A program made the translations under genes and the position numbers. Of a DNA stretch of 47,980 nucleotides, positions 29,655 through 38,696 are shown piece after piece. The notes beneath the pieces were generated by a model. That model ran no database searches. It saw nothing but the letters and a program-made list of their open reading frames with translations, and was not told the DNA's origin. Source of the stretch: Allomuricauda sp. (lineage in GTDB: Bacteria > Bacteroidota > Bacteroidia > Flavobacteriales > Flavobacteriaceae); assembly GCA_030148305.1 (NCBI GenBank), contig JASBTS010000049.1, positions 1 through 47,980 on the forward strand. Reading direction: 5' to 3'. Each line of letters opens with the position of its first letter. The stretch's first letter is position 1.

Positions 29655-30269
29655 TTAGAACAAACTATCGGTATCCCTTACTTTTGCCTTGACCACATCG
29701 CCATTGGTTTTGATTTCCACCTTTTTTATGGCAAAGGCCATGTCATTCACATTGTAATGGTATATTCTTTCAATTGGGGCGGATCCAATGTACATTCCCC
29801 CTAAATAGGTATGTGTATATCCTTCCACCCTTGTTGTACTTTTGGTTCGTATAAAATTGAATTCCGATATCAGAAAATATTCCCCTGCAGGTAAACCTGT
29901 AAATTCAAATTCTCCTTTTTGACCTTTAACCGCAGTTTTTAAGAGGCATTCGGCGGCCCCTTCGGGTAAGGGGAGTGGGTCCTCGTTCCTCTTTGCCGCT
30001 TTTTTGTTATAGTCCAACCAATATTGGAAATAGGCGGTATAGGGAATGAGAACTACCTCGGTACCTTGCGGAGCGAATTGTTTTTTATTGATGTTGATAA
30101 TAGCGATACCTTTTATAGGTGCTGTGTTGTCTTTGGCAAACACTACCCCTTCGATGGTAGATTTGCCGTTGGACATTAATTTTAAGGTTTCTTCCTTGTT
30201 GAAGGCGACCTCTTGGGAAATTCCTGAAAAGTAAAATCCGAACAGGACGAGGATTGCAATTTTTTTCAT
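29655..30269 (-). CDS. Secreted protein of unknown function
   Basis: MKKIAILVLFGFYFSGISQEVAF signal peptide; 204 aa; GEFEFTGLPAGEYFLIS CNA-B-like stretch. Confidence 0.75.
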   Translation of the reverse strand: MKKIAILVLFGFYFSGISQEVAFNKEETLKLMSNGKSTIEGVVFAKDNTAPIKGIAIININKKQFAPQGTEVVLIPYTAYFQYWLDYNKKAAKRNEDPLPLPEGAAECLLKTAVKGQKGEFEFTGLPAGEYFLISEFNFIRTKSTTRVEGYTHTYLGGMYIGSAPIERIYHYNVNDMAFAIKKVEIKTNGDVVKAKVRDTDSLF

Positions 30270-30321
30270 GGTATGATATGTTACGATTGATGATTTTTTT
30301 TTAATCCTTGGAATATCGGTT

Positions 30322-31383
30322 TTAGTTTATTTTATCCACATCGATGATGCCTCCTTGGCTACAATTGGTAGACGTCCAAGGGCCAAGAAGATTATCCCCG
30401 TTTTCCGTGAGTACTGCTTGGGCATTTTCACAGGGAACAATATTGGAAGGCAATTCAAATGCATAAGGATAGGAGATGTCGATGGAAATGGTACCATTGG
30501 AATTGACCAGTCCGTTAAAACGTCGAGTGAGAAAGTCATTGTTATAGGTAATGGTATATTCCCCTCTTATGATGTTGCTGTCCTGATGGAGATAGAGGTT
30601 ACATACCCATGTGCGGCCAATATCGGGATTGGTTAAGGTCCCCTTATAGGCTGCATCATACTTTTGCCTGCCTATATTGAACACAATGGCGTCTCCGATA
30701 TCCGAAGGAATTTGTCCATCAATGAATTGATACCTTCGCTCCAAAAGAAGGTCCAGCAATTGTATTGGAGTTGCTGTTGGAAAATCTGTAATGAGATCGA
30801 TACCTACAGCAAGGTTATGTCTAGAAATTGTGATACTACCTGGGTCACAGGTTTGATGGGCCTCGGCCATCTCCTTGGCAAAGTTGGTGTCCGTGGCATC
30901 GATCATCAATAACACCCAATAAGCGCGCCTGAATCCATCTGCTTTGGAATTGGCCTTTCCTGCATCTTGAGGGAATTTTTCCATGGCAGCGGTCAAGGAT
31001 TGTTGAATTGATGCCTTCATGGCCGTATAGGATTTTATGGGCTTGGTCAAAACAAGTTTCCATTCCTCTTCACACATCCGGTTATCCAAAGAGAACATCG
31101 GATTCGTTGAAATATTTGGAGCGGACTGCGCTTTGATGTCGTTGAAAATTTGCAAGGCCAACCCATCCTCATCGTCCAATAGATCTGGCTCTGCTGTGAT
31201 GGCCGCTTCGTAACTGTTAAGAAATTGTTTGTAGGTCGGAATTGCTTGCTTTTGGAATTCCTCACAAGAGATCGGACCGACATTAGCTGTACAGTCCTCC
31301 GTATCGTTGGAACAATTGGAGAGAAGTCCGCTCATGAAGATAATTAAAACAAAGAACCCCTTGTTAATCATTTTTTTTGTCAT
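30322..31383 (-). CDS. Lipoprotein of unknown function
   Basis: Likely start MTKKMINKGFFVLIIFMSGLLSNCSND with lipobox; no family recognised. Confidence 0.75.
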   Translation of the reverse strand: MTKKMINKGFFVLIIFMSGLLSNCSNDTEDCTANVGPISCEEFQKQAIPTYKQFLNSYEAAITAEPDLLDDEDGLALQIFNDIKAQSAPNISTNPMFSLDNRMCEEEWKLVLTKPIKSYTAMKASIQQSLTAAMEKFPQDAGKANSKADGFRRAYWVLLMIDATDTNFAKEMAEAHQTCDPGSITISRHNLAVGIDLITDFPTATPIQLLDLLLERRYQFIDGQIPSDIGDAIVFNIGRQKYDAAYKGTLTNPDIGRTWVCNLYLHQDSNIIRGEYTITYNNDFLTRRFNGLVNSNGTISIDISYPYAFELPSNIVPCENAQAVLTENGDNLLGPWTSTNCSQGGIIDVDKIN

Positions 31384-31715
31384 GATATGTTGTTTTTTAG
31401 ATTGTTGTATTATCATAAGTGTCATTTAGGTAAGTTGGGCTGCCATTGTGAACTATTCCTATAACCAATCCGCACCCGAAGACCCAAAGCCCTTGGGTGG
31501 AATGGTTGGTAGAGGCATTTCGAAATTTTGATGCCAATATGACAATGGGTTTCGCCAAGATTTCCTTTCGTAAAAAGCCCAAAACACAATATGCTGGGCC
31601 ATTTTGGAAATCCAATCGGCTAAAGAATAGGACATGTTCTTTTTTAAGCACTTTTTGGTACGAAATTATAGGGAATACCAACGGTTGTCAATCGATGGAA
31701 CTGACTATATATTTC

Positions 31716-31731
31716 TACTGGATTACCAGTA
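31716..31731. promoter_or_regulatory. Dyad site 3, TACTGG-ATTA-CCAGTA (putative response-regulator operator)
   Basis: Perfect inverted repeat in the 31.4-31.9 kb intergenic region; half-site shared with two sites flanking rpfF. Confidence 0.5.
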
Positions 31732-31904
31732 GAGACTAAGAATTAATTGAATGTTCTTTTGCTATGAGAAAATTTTCACATCAATATTCAGAACCCTTAG
31801 AGCAGAATGGAAGCAGGTAAAATTATTTTTTCAAATAGTCATTCCACTTTAGCCGCTTAGATAGTAGCTGACCTAGAATCTATTTTTGTAACTGTCCTCC
31901 AGAA

Positions 31905-32543
31905 TCAAATAAGTTTACTTTTTGATGCTTCCATGATCAATTCCGCGGCATTCCGTACTTTAAACTTGGACATGAGGTTCCTTCTATGCGTTTCTATAGT
32001 AAGGGGGCTTACAAAGAGTTTATCCGCAATTTCTTGGGTGGTGAGCCCCTTGCTTATCAGTTCAAGAATCTCTTTTTCCCGCTTTGTTAACCTAGGAAGT
32101 TCCTTTAACTCCTCCATATTGGGGTTGGCCATAATGGAAGATACCTCCCTTGAAAAAACGATTTCTCCGTTCATGGCGGCATGAATACAATCTTTAAGTT
32201 CCATGGATCCAATGTTTTTAAGAAGATATCCATTGGCACCATTTTGGATCATTTGTAGGATGATGCTTCTTTCAGTATGGTTGCTAAGAGCCAGTACCTT
32301 TGTTTTGGGCGACATCAATTTGACTTTTTTACAAAGGTCGATTCCGCTGATATCAGGAAGGGATATGTCCAAAAGAATGATATCCGTGTTGGTCCTGTTC
32401 AGAAAATTCATCAAGGACGATCCAAGGGAAAATGTTTCCAAAATGTTGATTTCAAGATCCCCATGTAACATGGTCTTGATTCCTTCAACAACAATGGAAT
32501 GATCATCTACAATGATCAGGGAGATTGGTTTATTTGTACACAT
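31905..32543 (-). CDS. NarL/FixJ-family response regulator
   Basis: SLIIVDDHSIVVEGIKTML receiver, DIILLDISLPDISGI, C-terminal LTKREKEILELISKGLTTQEIADKLFVSPLTIETHRRNLMSKF HTH. Confidence 0.95.
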   Translation of the reverse strand: MCTNKPISLIIVDDHSIVVEGIKTMLHGDLEINILETFSLGSSLMNFLNRTNTDIILLDISLPDISGIDLCKKVKLMSPKTKVLALSNHTERSIILQMIQNGANGYLLKNIGSMELKDCIHAAMNGEIVFSREVSSIMANPNMEELKELPRLTKREKEILELISKGLTTQEIADKLFVSPLTIETHRRNLMSKFKVRNAAELIMEASKSKLI

Positions 32544-34530
32544 CCAATTCTATATTTATTATGGTACCTTCATTTGGAACACTTTTGATCTCTAGCTGGC
32601 CATCCAAATAGGAGACTCGGTTTCTGATGTTATCCAGCCCCATACCGGAGTGAAAGCTATTGGTTTCTAAATTAAAACCTTTCCCATTGTCTTCGACCGT
32701 GATGAACAGTCTATTTTGATTTTGGCTGCATTGGACCAAAATCATGGATGCTTGTGAGTGTTTTATGGCATTGGACAGCAGTTCTTGGACAATTCTGTAG
32801 ATGGTCAATTGGTTCTGTTGCGGTATATCCTCCTCAATTTGAAAGGATTCGTATTCAATTTGTGTCCCCGGGGTTCTGTAAAGCTCACATAGGTCCCTTA
32901 ATCCTGTGTTGATGCCAAATTTCAATAGACTTTCTGGCATCATATTCCTGGCAATCCTTCGTAGTTCAACTAAGGAGTAGTCTATTTTGTTTTGTACTTG
33001 CTCCAAGGCAATATTCGTAGTATCTCCCTTATCCTCTATCTTGGAAAGATTCATTTTAATTCCCGCCAATATACCTCCCAATCCATCATGGAGGTCTTGG
33101 GCAACCCTTTTTCTTTCGTTTTCTTCACCGACCAGAATGGCCTTTGCGGAATTCAATTGCTGCTGTTGGTTCATTTCTTTCAATTCCTGCTTGTAATTGA
33201 TTTCTCGTTGAAGGGAAAGTTTCTTATGCTTTTGGTAATAGGACCAAAGAATTATGGCAAAAAGTAAGGAAAAGAAAAGGGATAATTCCAAAAGCAAATA
33301 GTATAATTTATTGTTGTTTGTGGTCAATTCAGTCAATTCTTTTTCCGCTTCCAAGGAGGCAATTTTTTTCTCATTTTCCACGGTCCTGAACTGGATTTCC
33401 AACGCATTCAATTTTTCCTTGAACTGACTCTGGTTAAGACTATCGTTGATGCTGTTATACTTCAGCAACCAGTCGTAGGCTTCTTCCTTTTGTCCCATTA
33501 GCGCCGTTACCTGTGACAATTGCTGAAATAAGGTGCGCCGATTGTTGGTGTCGGAAAAGAAAGGTTTTCTGTCCATGAGACTCAATAAGGACTGCTTGGC
33601 CATTCTATAATCCTTAAGTTCCAAATAGGCATTGTATTTCCGGAAGACCAACATTTGTTCCAACATTTGTTGATGGTATTTTTGGGCAATGGCAATGCCT
33701 TGATCTGCACTTTGTATTGCGGCCAGAAACTTTTCGGTCACTGTGAAGTACAAGGATTCAATGAAATAATACACACCAAGGTTTATGGATTCGGGATAGG
33801 GATCAAGCATGGCCTTAGCTTGGTTCAAATGTGCCTTTCCCATAATGCTCTCGCTCATATACAAGTAACTGCTCGCGGTAAACAAGTGCACAAACAACAA
33901 TACACTGGAATTTTTAAATCGATCTTGGTTTAAAAGGGACAATGCCTTCTCTTGGTATTCCAAACTCTTTTTAAACTGGGAATTGTATAAGAAGGTAACG
34001 CCGATCTGCGAATAGAAATGGGCTTTTTTTTCTATCTCGCCCACCTCGTCCAACAAGGGAATGGCCTTTTCCAGGGCATTTTCCACAAAAAACTCATATC
34101 CTTTTTCATTTTTCATCATCATGCCATAGTCAAACCAGGCCGTGGCCCGTAAAAGTTTTGCTTCCTTCGTGTCAAATTGGGATAGTTTTTCTACTGAGGT
34201 TTTAAAACAATCGGCTGCTTTGGTGACATCATGGTTGAAATAGAATTGTCCTTCGTAAAAGGGATACATGGCCTCCATAAAGTCATCCCCTTGGCCCCAA
34301 TCCTTGGCCAGGTTCAAGTACCTTCTGGCCTCAATGGTATCCCGGCCACGCCAATAATCCGATAACCAGAAAGCGGCCTTGGTCCTGTCAGATGTTCCGA
34401 TCTTGGAACGGATCACGTTTTCAAGACTATCTACATATTTGGTTTCATCAAGTGGTAGGACTTGTTGGGCAAAGGCATAAAACATGGACAAAAGACAAAA
34501 AGTTGGTATTAACCAATTCCGCTTGGTCAT
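32530..34530 (-). CDS. Sensor histidine kinase with periplasmic TPR-like sensor (HisKA_3/HATPase)
   Basis: Signal peptide, TPR-like region, TM helix LYYLLLELSLFFSLLFAIILWSYY, NERKRVAQDLHDGLGGILAGIKMNL, VEDNGKGFN; overlaps the regulator gene. Confidence 0.93.
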   Translation of the reverse strand: MTKRNWLIPTFCLLSMFYAFAQQVLPLDETKYVDSLENVIRSKIGTSDRTKAAFWLSDYWRGRDTIEARRYLNLAKDWGQGDDFMEAMYPFYEGQFYFNHDVTKAADCFKTSVEKLSQFDTKEAKLLRATAWFDYGMMMKNEKGYEFFVENALEKAIPLLDEVGEIEKKAHFYSQIGVTFLYNSQFKKSLEYQEKALSLLNQDRFKNSSVLLFVHLFTASSYLYMSESIMGKAHLNQAKAMLDPYPESINLGVYYFIESLYFTVTEKFLAAIQSADQGIAIAQKYHQQMLEQMLVFRKYNAYLELKDYRMAKQSLLSLMDRKPFFSDTNNRRTLFQQLSQVTALMGQKEEAYDWLLKYNSINDSLNQSQFKEKLNALEIQFRTVENEKKIASLEAEKELTELTTNNNKLYYLLLELSLFFSLLFAIILWSYYQKHKKLSLQREINYKQELKEMNQQQQLNSAKAILVGEENERKRVAQDLHDGLGGILAGIKMNLSKIEDKGDTTNIALEQVQNKIDYSLVELRRIARNMMPESLLKFGINTGLRDLCELYRTPGTQIEYESFQIEEDIPQQNQLTIYRIVQELLSNAIKHSQASMILVQCSQNQNRLFITVEDNGKGFNLETNSFHSGMGLDNIRNRVSYLDGQLEIKSVPNEGTIINIELDVYK

Positions 34531-34599
34531 ATGGGAGATGTTTTAAAGGAGCCAAATGTAAATATTATCCTTTTGGGAGCAAGTTTTTTGTCTTGTATA

Positions 34600-34615
34600 T
34601 ACCTGAAAACCAGTA
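34600..34615. promoter_or_regulatory. Dyad site 1, TACCTG-AAAA-CCAGTA in the divergent HK/rpfF promoter region
   Basis: Lies 84 nt upstream of the rpfF ATG and 70 nt upstream of the HK start; shares 16 exact bp (CCTGAAAACCAGTAGA) with site 2. Confidence 0.55.
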
Positions 34616-34698
34616 GAAAAAAATGGTGTTTTCAATCCATTGATGATTATCTGAATAAATAGGATAATTGGGGTGTTCAAAAAAGTAAAATCCCAATT

Positions 34699-35523
34699 AT
34701 GGCAAATATTCGAAGGGAAAAAATCAGTGTATCCGTTGAAATGGAAATCTTTTATGATAGACCAAGAATGCTGATTCTTTATTTGGGGTCTCGAGAGGAA
34801 ATGTATTATTCCTATGATACGATCTCTGGATTTTGCGAAGCAGTTCCTGTGGTAAAAAAAATGGTTGAGGATTACCATATCACGTTCATTGTAATCCGAT
34901 CTATCAATGCCACTGTCTGGAACATGGGAGGAGATTTGGAGTTGTTCGTAGAATGCCAACGAACCCATAACATAGCCCTTTTAAGGGACTATGCATATAA
35001 ATGTGTGGAATTTGTGAGCCAATTGAACAAAGGATTCGGTACGGATGTCCAAGTAATCAGTCTTGTGGAGGGCAATGCCTACGGAGGCGGATTTGAATGT
35101 GCATTGGCCACAGAGTTCATCATTTCAGAGAACCAAGCATTGTTTAGCTTTCCAGAGGTACTTTTCTCCACATTCCCGGGTATGGGTGCATATAGTTTCT
35201 TGACCAGGAGAATTGGTCATTCCAATGCCCAAGATATCATTAACAGTGGTAAACGTTGGAGTGCAACCGAAATGAAGAACTATGGCATTGTGGATGGTAT
35301 CTGTGAAAAAGGAAAGGGGCTGGAATACATTGAAAATTTGATAGAGCGCAATGCTTTTTTGAGCCCTGAGTTCTCTAGGATATGCAGAAAAGTAAATATT
35401 GGGGAATTAAAGGAAATAGTGGACATCTGGATGCGGAAGGTTATGGAAATCAAGGAGGAAGATATAAAATTAATGGAGCGAATTGTTGCTGCGCAGAAAC
35501 AGAAAATGGGCAACCGGGTATAG
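34699..35523 (+). CDS. rpfF: RpfF-family DSF (diffusible signal factor) synthase homolog, crotonase fold
   Basis: NMGGDLELF, LVEGNAYGGGFECALATEFIISE, FSFPEVLFSTFPGMGAYSFLTRRI, and C-terminal IVDIWMRKVMEIKEEDIKLMERIVAAQ match the Xanthomonas RpfF pattern over most of the length as recalled; both catalytic-position Glu present. Confidence 0.85.
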   Translation: MANIRREKISVSVEMEIFYDRPRMLILYLGSREEMYYSYDTISGFCEAVPVVKKMVEDYHITFIVIRSINATVWNMGGDLELFVECQRTHNIALLRDYAYKCVEFVSQLNKGFGTDVQVISLVEGNAYGGGFECALATEFIISENQALFSFPEVLFSTFPGMGAYSFLTRRIGHSNAQDIINSGKRWSATEMKNYGIVDGICEKGKGLEYIENLIERNAFLSPEFSRICRKVNIGELKEIVDIWMRKVMEIKEEDIKLMERIVAAQKQKMGNRV

Positions 35524-35526
35524 ATA

Positions 35527-35542
35527 TCCCTGAAAACCAGTA
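35527..35542. promoter_or_regulatory. Dyad site 2, TCCCTG-AAAA-CCAGTA between rpfF and the DoxX gene
   Basis: Direct repeat of site 1 (CCTGAAAACCAGTAGA at 35529..35544 and 34602..34617). Confidence 0.5.
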
Positions 35543-35676
35543 GATAAAAGTACTGTTTTCCACTTATTGTCGTGGTACCTGTGGGGCGGTACCTTTACTT
35601 CAGGTATTTCTAAGATTTGATCCTAGTGTGATGAGATTGACCCATCAAGAATTTTAAACCAAAACATTAGTAATGT

Positions 35677-36090
35677 ATGAATGTCACCAACCGATTTAAC
35701 TTAGTTTTTTGTATGTATCGGGCCTTAGTGTCCATTCTTATGATCATCCACGGAATCACTAGATTGTACTTGGGCACAATACCTGATTTTGGAGTCTTTT
35801 TGGACGGGCAGGGGATTCCTTTTGGTGTGGTTGTGGCATACGGTATTACCGCTTTTGAAATACTTGGTGGATTGCTGCTCATATTCGGTAAGTTCCCAAA
35901 ATGGATTGCTTCACTTTTTGCATTGGAACTTTTGTTCGGCATTATTATGGTTCATTCCAATTTTGGATGGTTTGTCGTAGGGCACAGCTCAAACGGTATG
36001 GAGTATAATATTTCATTGATTTTAGCTTTTCTGTTGATTGCGGCAGAAGATTTTCTTAAACCAAAATCCACCATTTTCAATAATGAATAG
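35677..36090 (+). CDS. DoxX-family membrane protein
   Basis: RALVSILMIIHGITRLYLGTIPDFGVFLDGQGIPFGVVVAYGITAFEILGGLLLIFGKFPKWIASLFALELLFGIIMVH. Confidence 0.8.
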   Translation: MNVTNRFNLVFCMYRALVSILMIIHGITRLYLGTIPDFGVFLDGQGIPFGVVVAYGITAFEILGGLLLIFGKFPKWIASLFALELLFGIIMVHSNFGWFVVGHSSNGMEYNISLILAFLLIAAEDFLKPKSTIFNNE

Positions 36091-36643
36091 ATCACAAGTA
36101 TTGTTCCTGTTATTTTTTTTCCTGCATTTTTCACATTCATTTTCCCAAAAGGTTCCAAGTGTGGAGTTTACAGGGAGACCCTATTTTTTGGTTGAGGATG
36201 GCAAACTGGCGGACATGGAGCGAGTCGATGCCCAAATGGATTATAAAGTAAAGGCCTTGGGATATGGAGGTACTGATATCTATTTTACGGTATTCTCACC
36301 GTCATCACCGATCACATTTGAAATAGGTACTTTGCCCAAGATCATAATCCGAGTGGAAGAAAACGTGGATCCCAGTGAAATTGTCACACTTTCCAAAGCC
36401 GTTCTTAAAAAGGATAGGAGACGTTTTTTACAAGGCAGTATGGCATTTGGAGGCAAAGCGAGGGATGTCAGTGATTCCTTTGTACAAATAGAATTTGAGA
36501 TGATCGATAAGGGACTGTATCAAATTGTGCTCCCGGGCGAACTTGAACCTGGCGAGTATGGATTTGTTCCTATCGTGAACAATGCCAACCCCTTGACCGG
36601 CATGAAAACTACTGTGAAGGTCAGCTGTTTTTCCATTCAATAA
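36083..36643 (+). CDS. Secreted protein of unknown function
   Basis: ATG 36083 gives MNRSQVLFLLFFFLHFSHSFSQ signal peptide; overlaps the end of the DoxX gene. Confidence 0.75.
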   Translation: MNRSQVLFLLFFFLHFSHSFSQKVPSVEFTGRPYFLVEDGKLADMERVDAQMDYKVKALGYGGTDIYFTVFSPSSPITFEIGTLPKIIIRVEENVDPSEIVTLSKAVLKKDRRRFLQGSMAFGGKARDVSDSFVQIEFEMIDKGLYQIVLPGELEPGEYGFVPIVNNANPLTGMKTTVKVSCFSIQ

Positions 36644-36672
36644 ATTTCACTAAAACTAAATAAATATAAAAA

Positions 36673-37197
36673 ATGAAAAAGTTTCTTTCTTTGGTTGCCA
36701 TGGCCCTTTTGTTTACCACCGTTACCGTAGCCCAGGAGTTTGAACAGGATGATAATATAGTATCCTTGGGCATTGGCCTAGGTGGTGATTTCGGAAGTTT
36801 TGACACGACCAAATCCAGTCCGGGCCTTAGCCTTCAGTATGAAAAGGGCATCTGGAACATTGGAGAACAGGATGTGATAGGTCTCGGAGGATATTTGGGG
36901 TATAAGTCCTATACCTATAAAACGGATGATGCCGATTATAAATGGACCTATACGATCATCGGTGTAAGAGGAGCTTATCATGTGAACAGTTTGGAAGTTG
37001 AGAACCTTGATGCGTACGGTGGCTTGATGCTTTCCTATAATATACTCTCATTTGATGGGGAGGGAAGCTATGGCAGTGCCATGGGACTTACTGCCTTTAT
37101 CGGTGGTCGCTGGTATTTTACCGATCAGTGGGCCGCCATGGCAGAGATAGGTTATGGTGTATCCTATTTGACCGTTGGGGTATCTTATAAATTGTAG
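36673..37197 (+). CDS. Outer-membrane beta-barrel-like secreted protein
   Basis: Signal MKKFLSLVAMALLFTTVTVAQ; alternating Gly/aromatic strands; YLTVGVSYKL C-terminus. Confidence 0.75.
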   Translation: MKKFLSLVAMALLFTTVTVAQEFEQDDNIVSLGIGLGGDFGSFDTTKSSPGLSLQYEKGIWNIGEQDVIGLGGYLGYKSYTYKTDDADYKWTYTIIGVRGAYHVNSLEVENLDAYGGLMLSYNILSFDGEGSYGSAMGLTAFIGGRWYFTDQWAAMAEIGYGVSYLTVGVSYKL

Positions 37198-37231
37198 GTT
37201 GGTTTTTTTTTGAGTTTTGCCTTGCGGGACT

Positions 37232-37259
37232 GGGGAACACGCTAGGATGTTCCCCTTTT
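37232..37259 (+). terminator. Rho-independent terminator
   Basis: GGGGAACA-CGCTAGGA-TGTTCCCC followed by TTTT. Confidence 0.85.
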
Positions 37260-37528
37260 CCGTATAGGGTAAAATGAAATTGCTCATGTTTACCAAAGGT
37301 TTGTTCAATTTTATGGTAAGACTAACATGTCTGTGGGCTGTTTAAAGAGCATTTGGAGTGTCTTGATCCAATGCTTCCATTTCATTTTTAATATTGGTTG
37401 TATTCCCATTCTTCTAAAAGGGAATAAAGGAAAACACTGATTATCCGTAGTATTTAACAACGGGATGGAAATCCCATTTTAACCTTAATACTTTAAAAAT
37501 TGCTGAATTAAAACAAAAATTGATTGCT

Positions 37529-38644
37529 ATGAAAAAAAACAAATTTTTACAAAGGAAAAAGAAAAGCATTCTTGCAAAATGTTTAAAGACGTTATCAGTC
37601 GTAACGGCATTGTTCATGATTGGTTGTTCCACAGGTAAGCACGATAAAAATCCGCTGGATTTGACTTGGGACCAAGTAGGTTTGGACGGACTCGTGGTTA
37701 ACCGACTTGAGTTGATCGCAAATAAGCTATATGCTATCACGGATGACGGGCTTTACGTGATGGATGTGGAATCGGGAAACGGATTTGCACCTTTGGGACT
37801 TCAAGATAAGAATATTCTGGATTTAGTGGATTTTGGTCAAGGGCACTTAATGGCATCTTACCGCAATCCAAATGACTGGGAAGATTTTGGACTTTATGAA
37901 ACTTTTGATGGAGGAAACAACTGGTTGCCCAACGGGAATGCGTTTGGGGAAGATGGACAAGACGAAGCCATTAATGATTTTTATTGGGACGGAACCAATT
38001 CTACTCTTTATGCAACTGGTGTCGGTGTCTTGGCAAAATCTTTGGACATGGGCACAACTTGGGAGTTGATATATGGCTATTGGATAGCCAGTAGTACAGC
38101 GATGATGGTTGAGATAAACCCCATCAATAAGAGTGATATCTGGTTCGGTGGACAAGGTTCCATTGAAAATGGTTATTTGGTGCACATACGGAATGGATCT
38201 ATTATAAAAGAATGGGGTGATTTGGTTCCTAACCCGTCCGTGGTAAAGGAAATTTATTTTGATGGTTCCTCATCACAGAACATTTATGTGGGATGGGAAG
38301 GGGCACTTTTGAAAACTTCTGATAATGGCAATACATGGAATACATTGATCGATGAGCATGCTGAGGCTTCATTCTTCTTTGGTATTGGTGCAAGTGGTAC
38401 TAATTCTGATTTGGTCTTTTCGGGAAAATGGAACAAGGGAATGGATAAGCAACGCTTGACTTTGTATTATTCCATGAATGGGGGGAACAATTGGTTTAAG
38501 GAAAACTATCTGCCAGAAAAGCATGGTGGAATCTTGGATTTAAAGATAGTGAATGGTGCTGCAGGGGAACGTATCTTTTTGGCACTTGACAAAGGCGGGG
38601 TCTATGAGGTTACTTATGAATTGTCCGATGATTTGGACGAATAA
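37529..38644 (+). CDS. Lipoprotein with BNR/sialidase-like propeller repeats
   Basis: FMIGCSTGKH lipobox; repeated YETFDGGNNW, AKSLDMGTTWE, LKTSDNGNTWN, YYSMNGGNNW. Confidence 0.8.
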   Translation: MKKNKFLQRKKKSILAKCLKTLSVVTALFMIGCSTGKHDKNPLDLTWDQVGLDGLVVNRLELIANKLYAITDDGLYVMDVESGNGFAPLGLQDKNILDLVDFGQGHLMASYRNPNDWEDFGLYETFDGGNNWLPNGNAFGEDGQDEAINDFYWDGTNSTLYATGVGVLAKSLDMGTTWELIYGYWIASSTAMMVEINPINKSDIWFGGQGSIENGYLVHIRNGSIIKEWGDLVPNPSVVKEIYFDGSSSQNIYVGWEGALLKTSDNGNTWNTLIDEHAEASFFFGIGASGTNSDLVFSGKWNKGMDKQRLTLYYSMNGGNNWFKENYLPEKHGGILDLKIVNGAAGERIFLALDKGGVYEVTYELSDDLDE

Positions 38645-38696
38645 AGATTTTGTGAATAAATAGGAATAGATCCTAACAGATTAAGGAATTCAATGC

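Noticed and set aside
31397-31681. 94-aa minus-strand ORF in the 31.4-31.9 kb intergenic region
   Set aside because: No signal peptide, motif or convincing ribosome-binding context; region better explained as regulatory/spacer.
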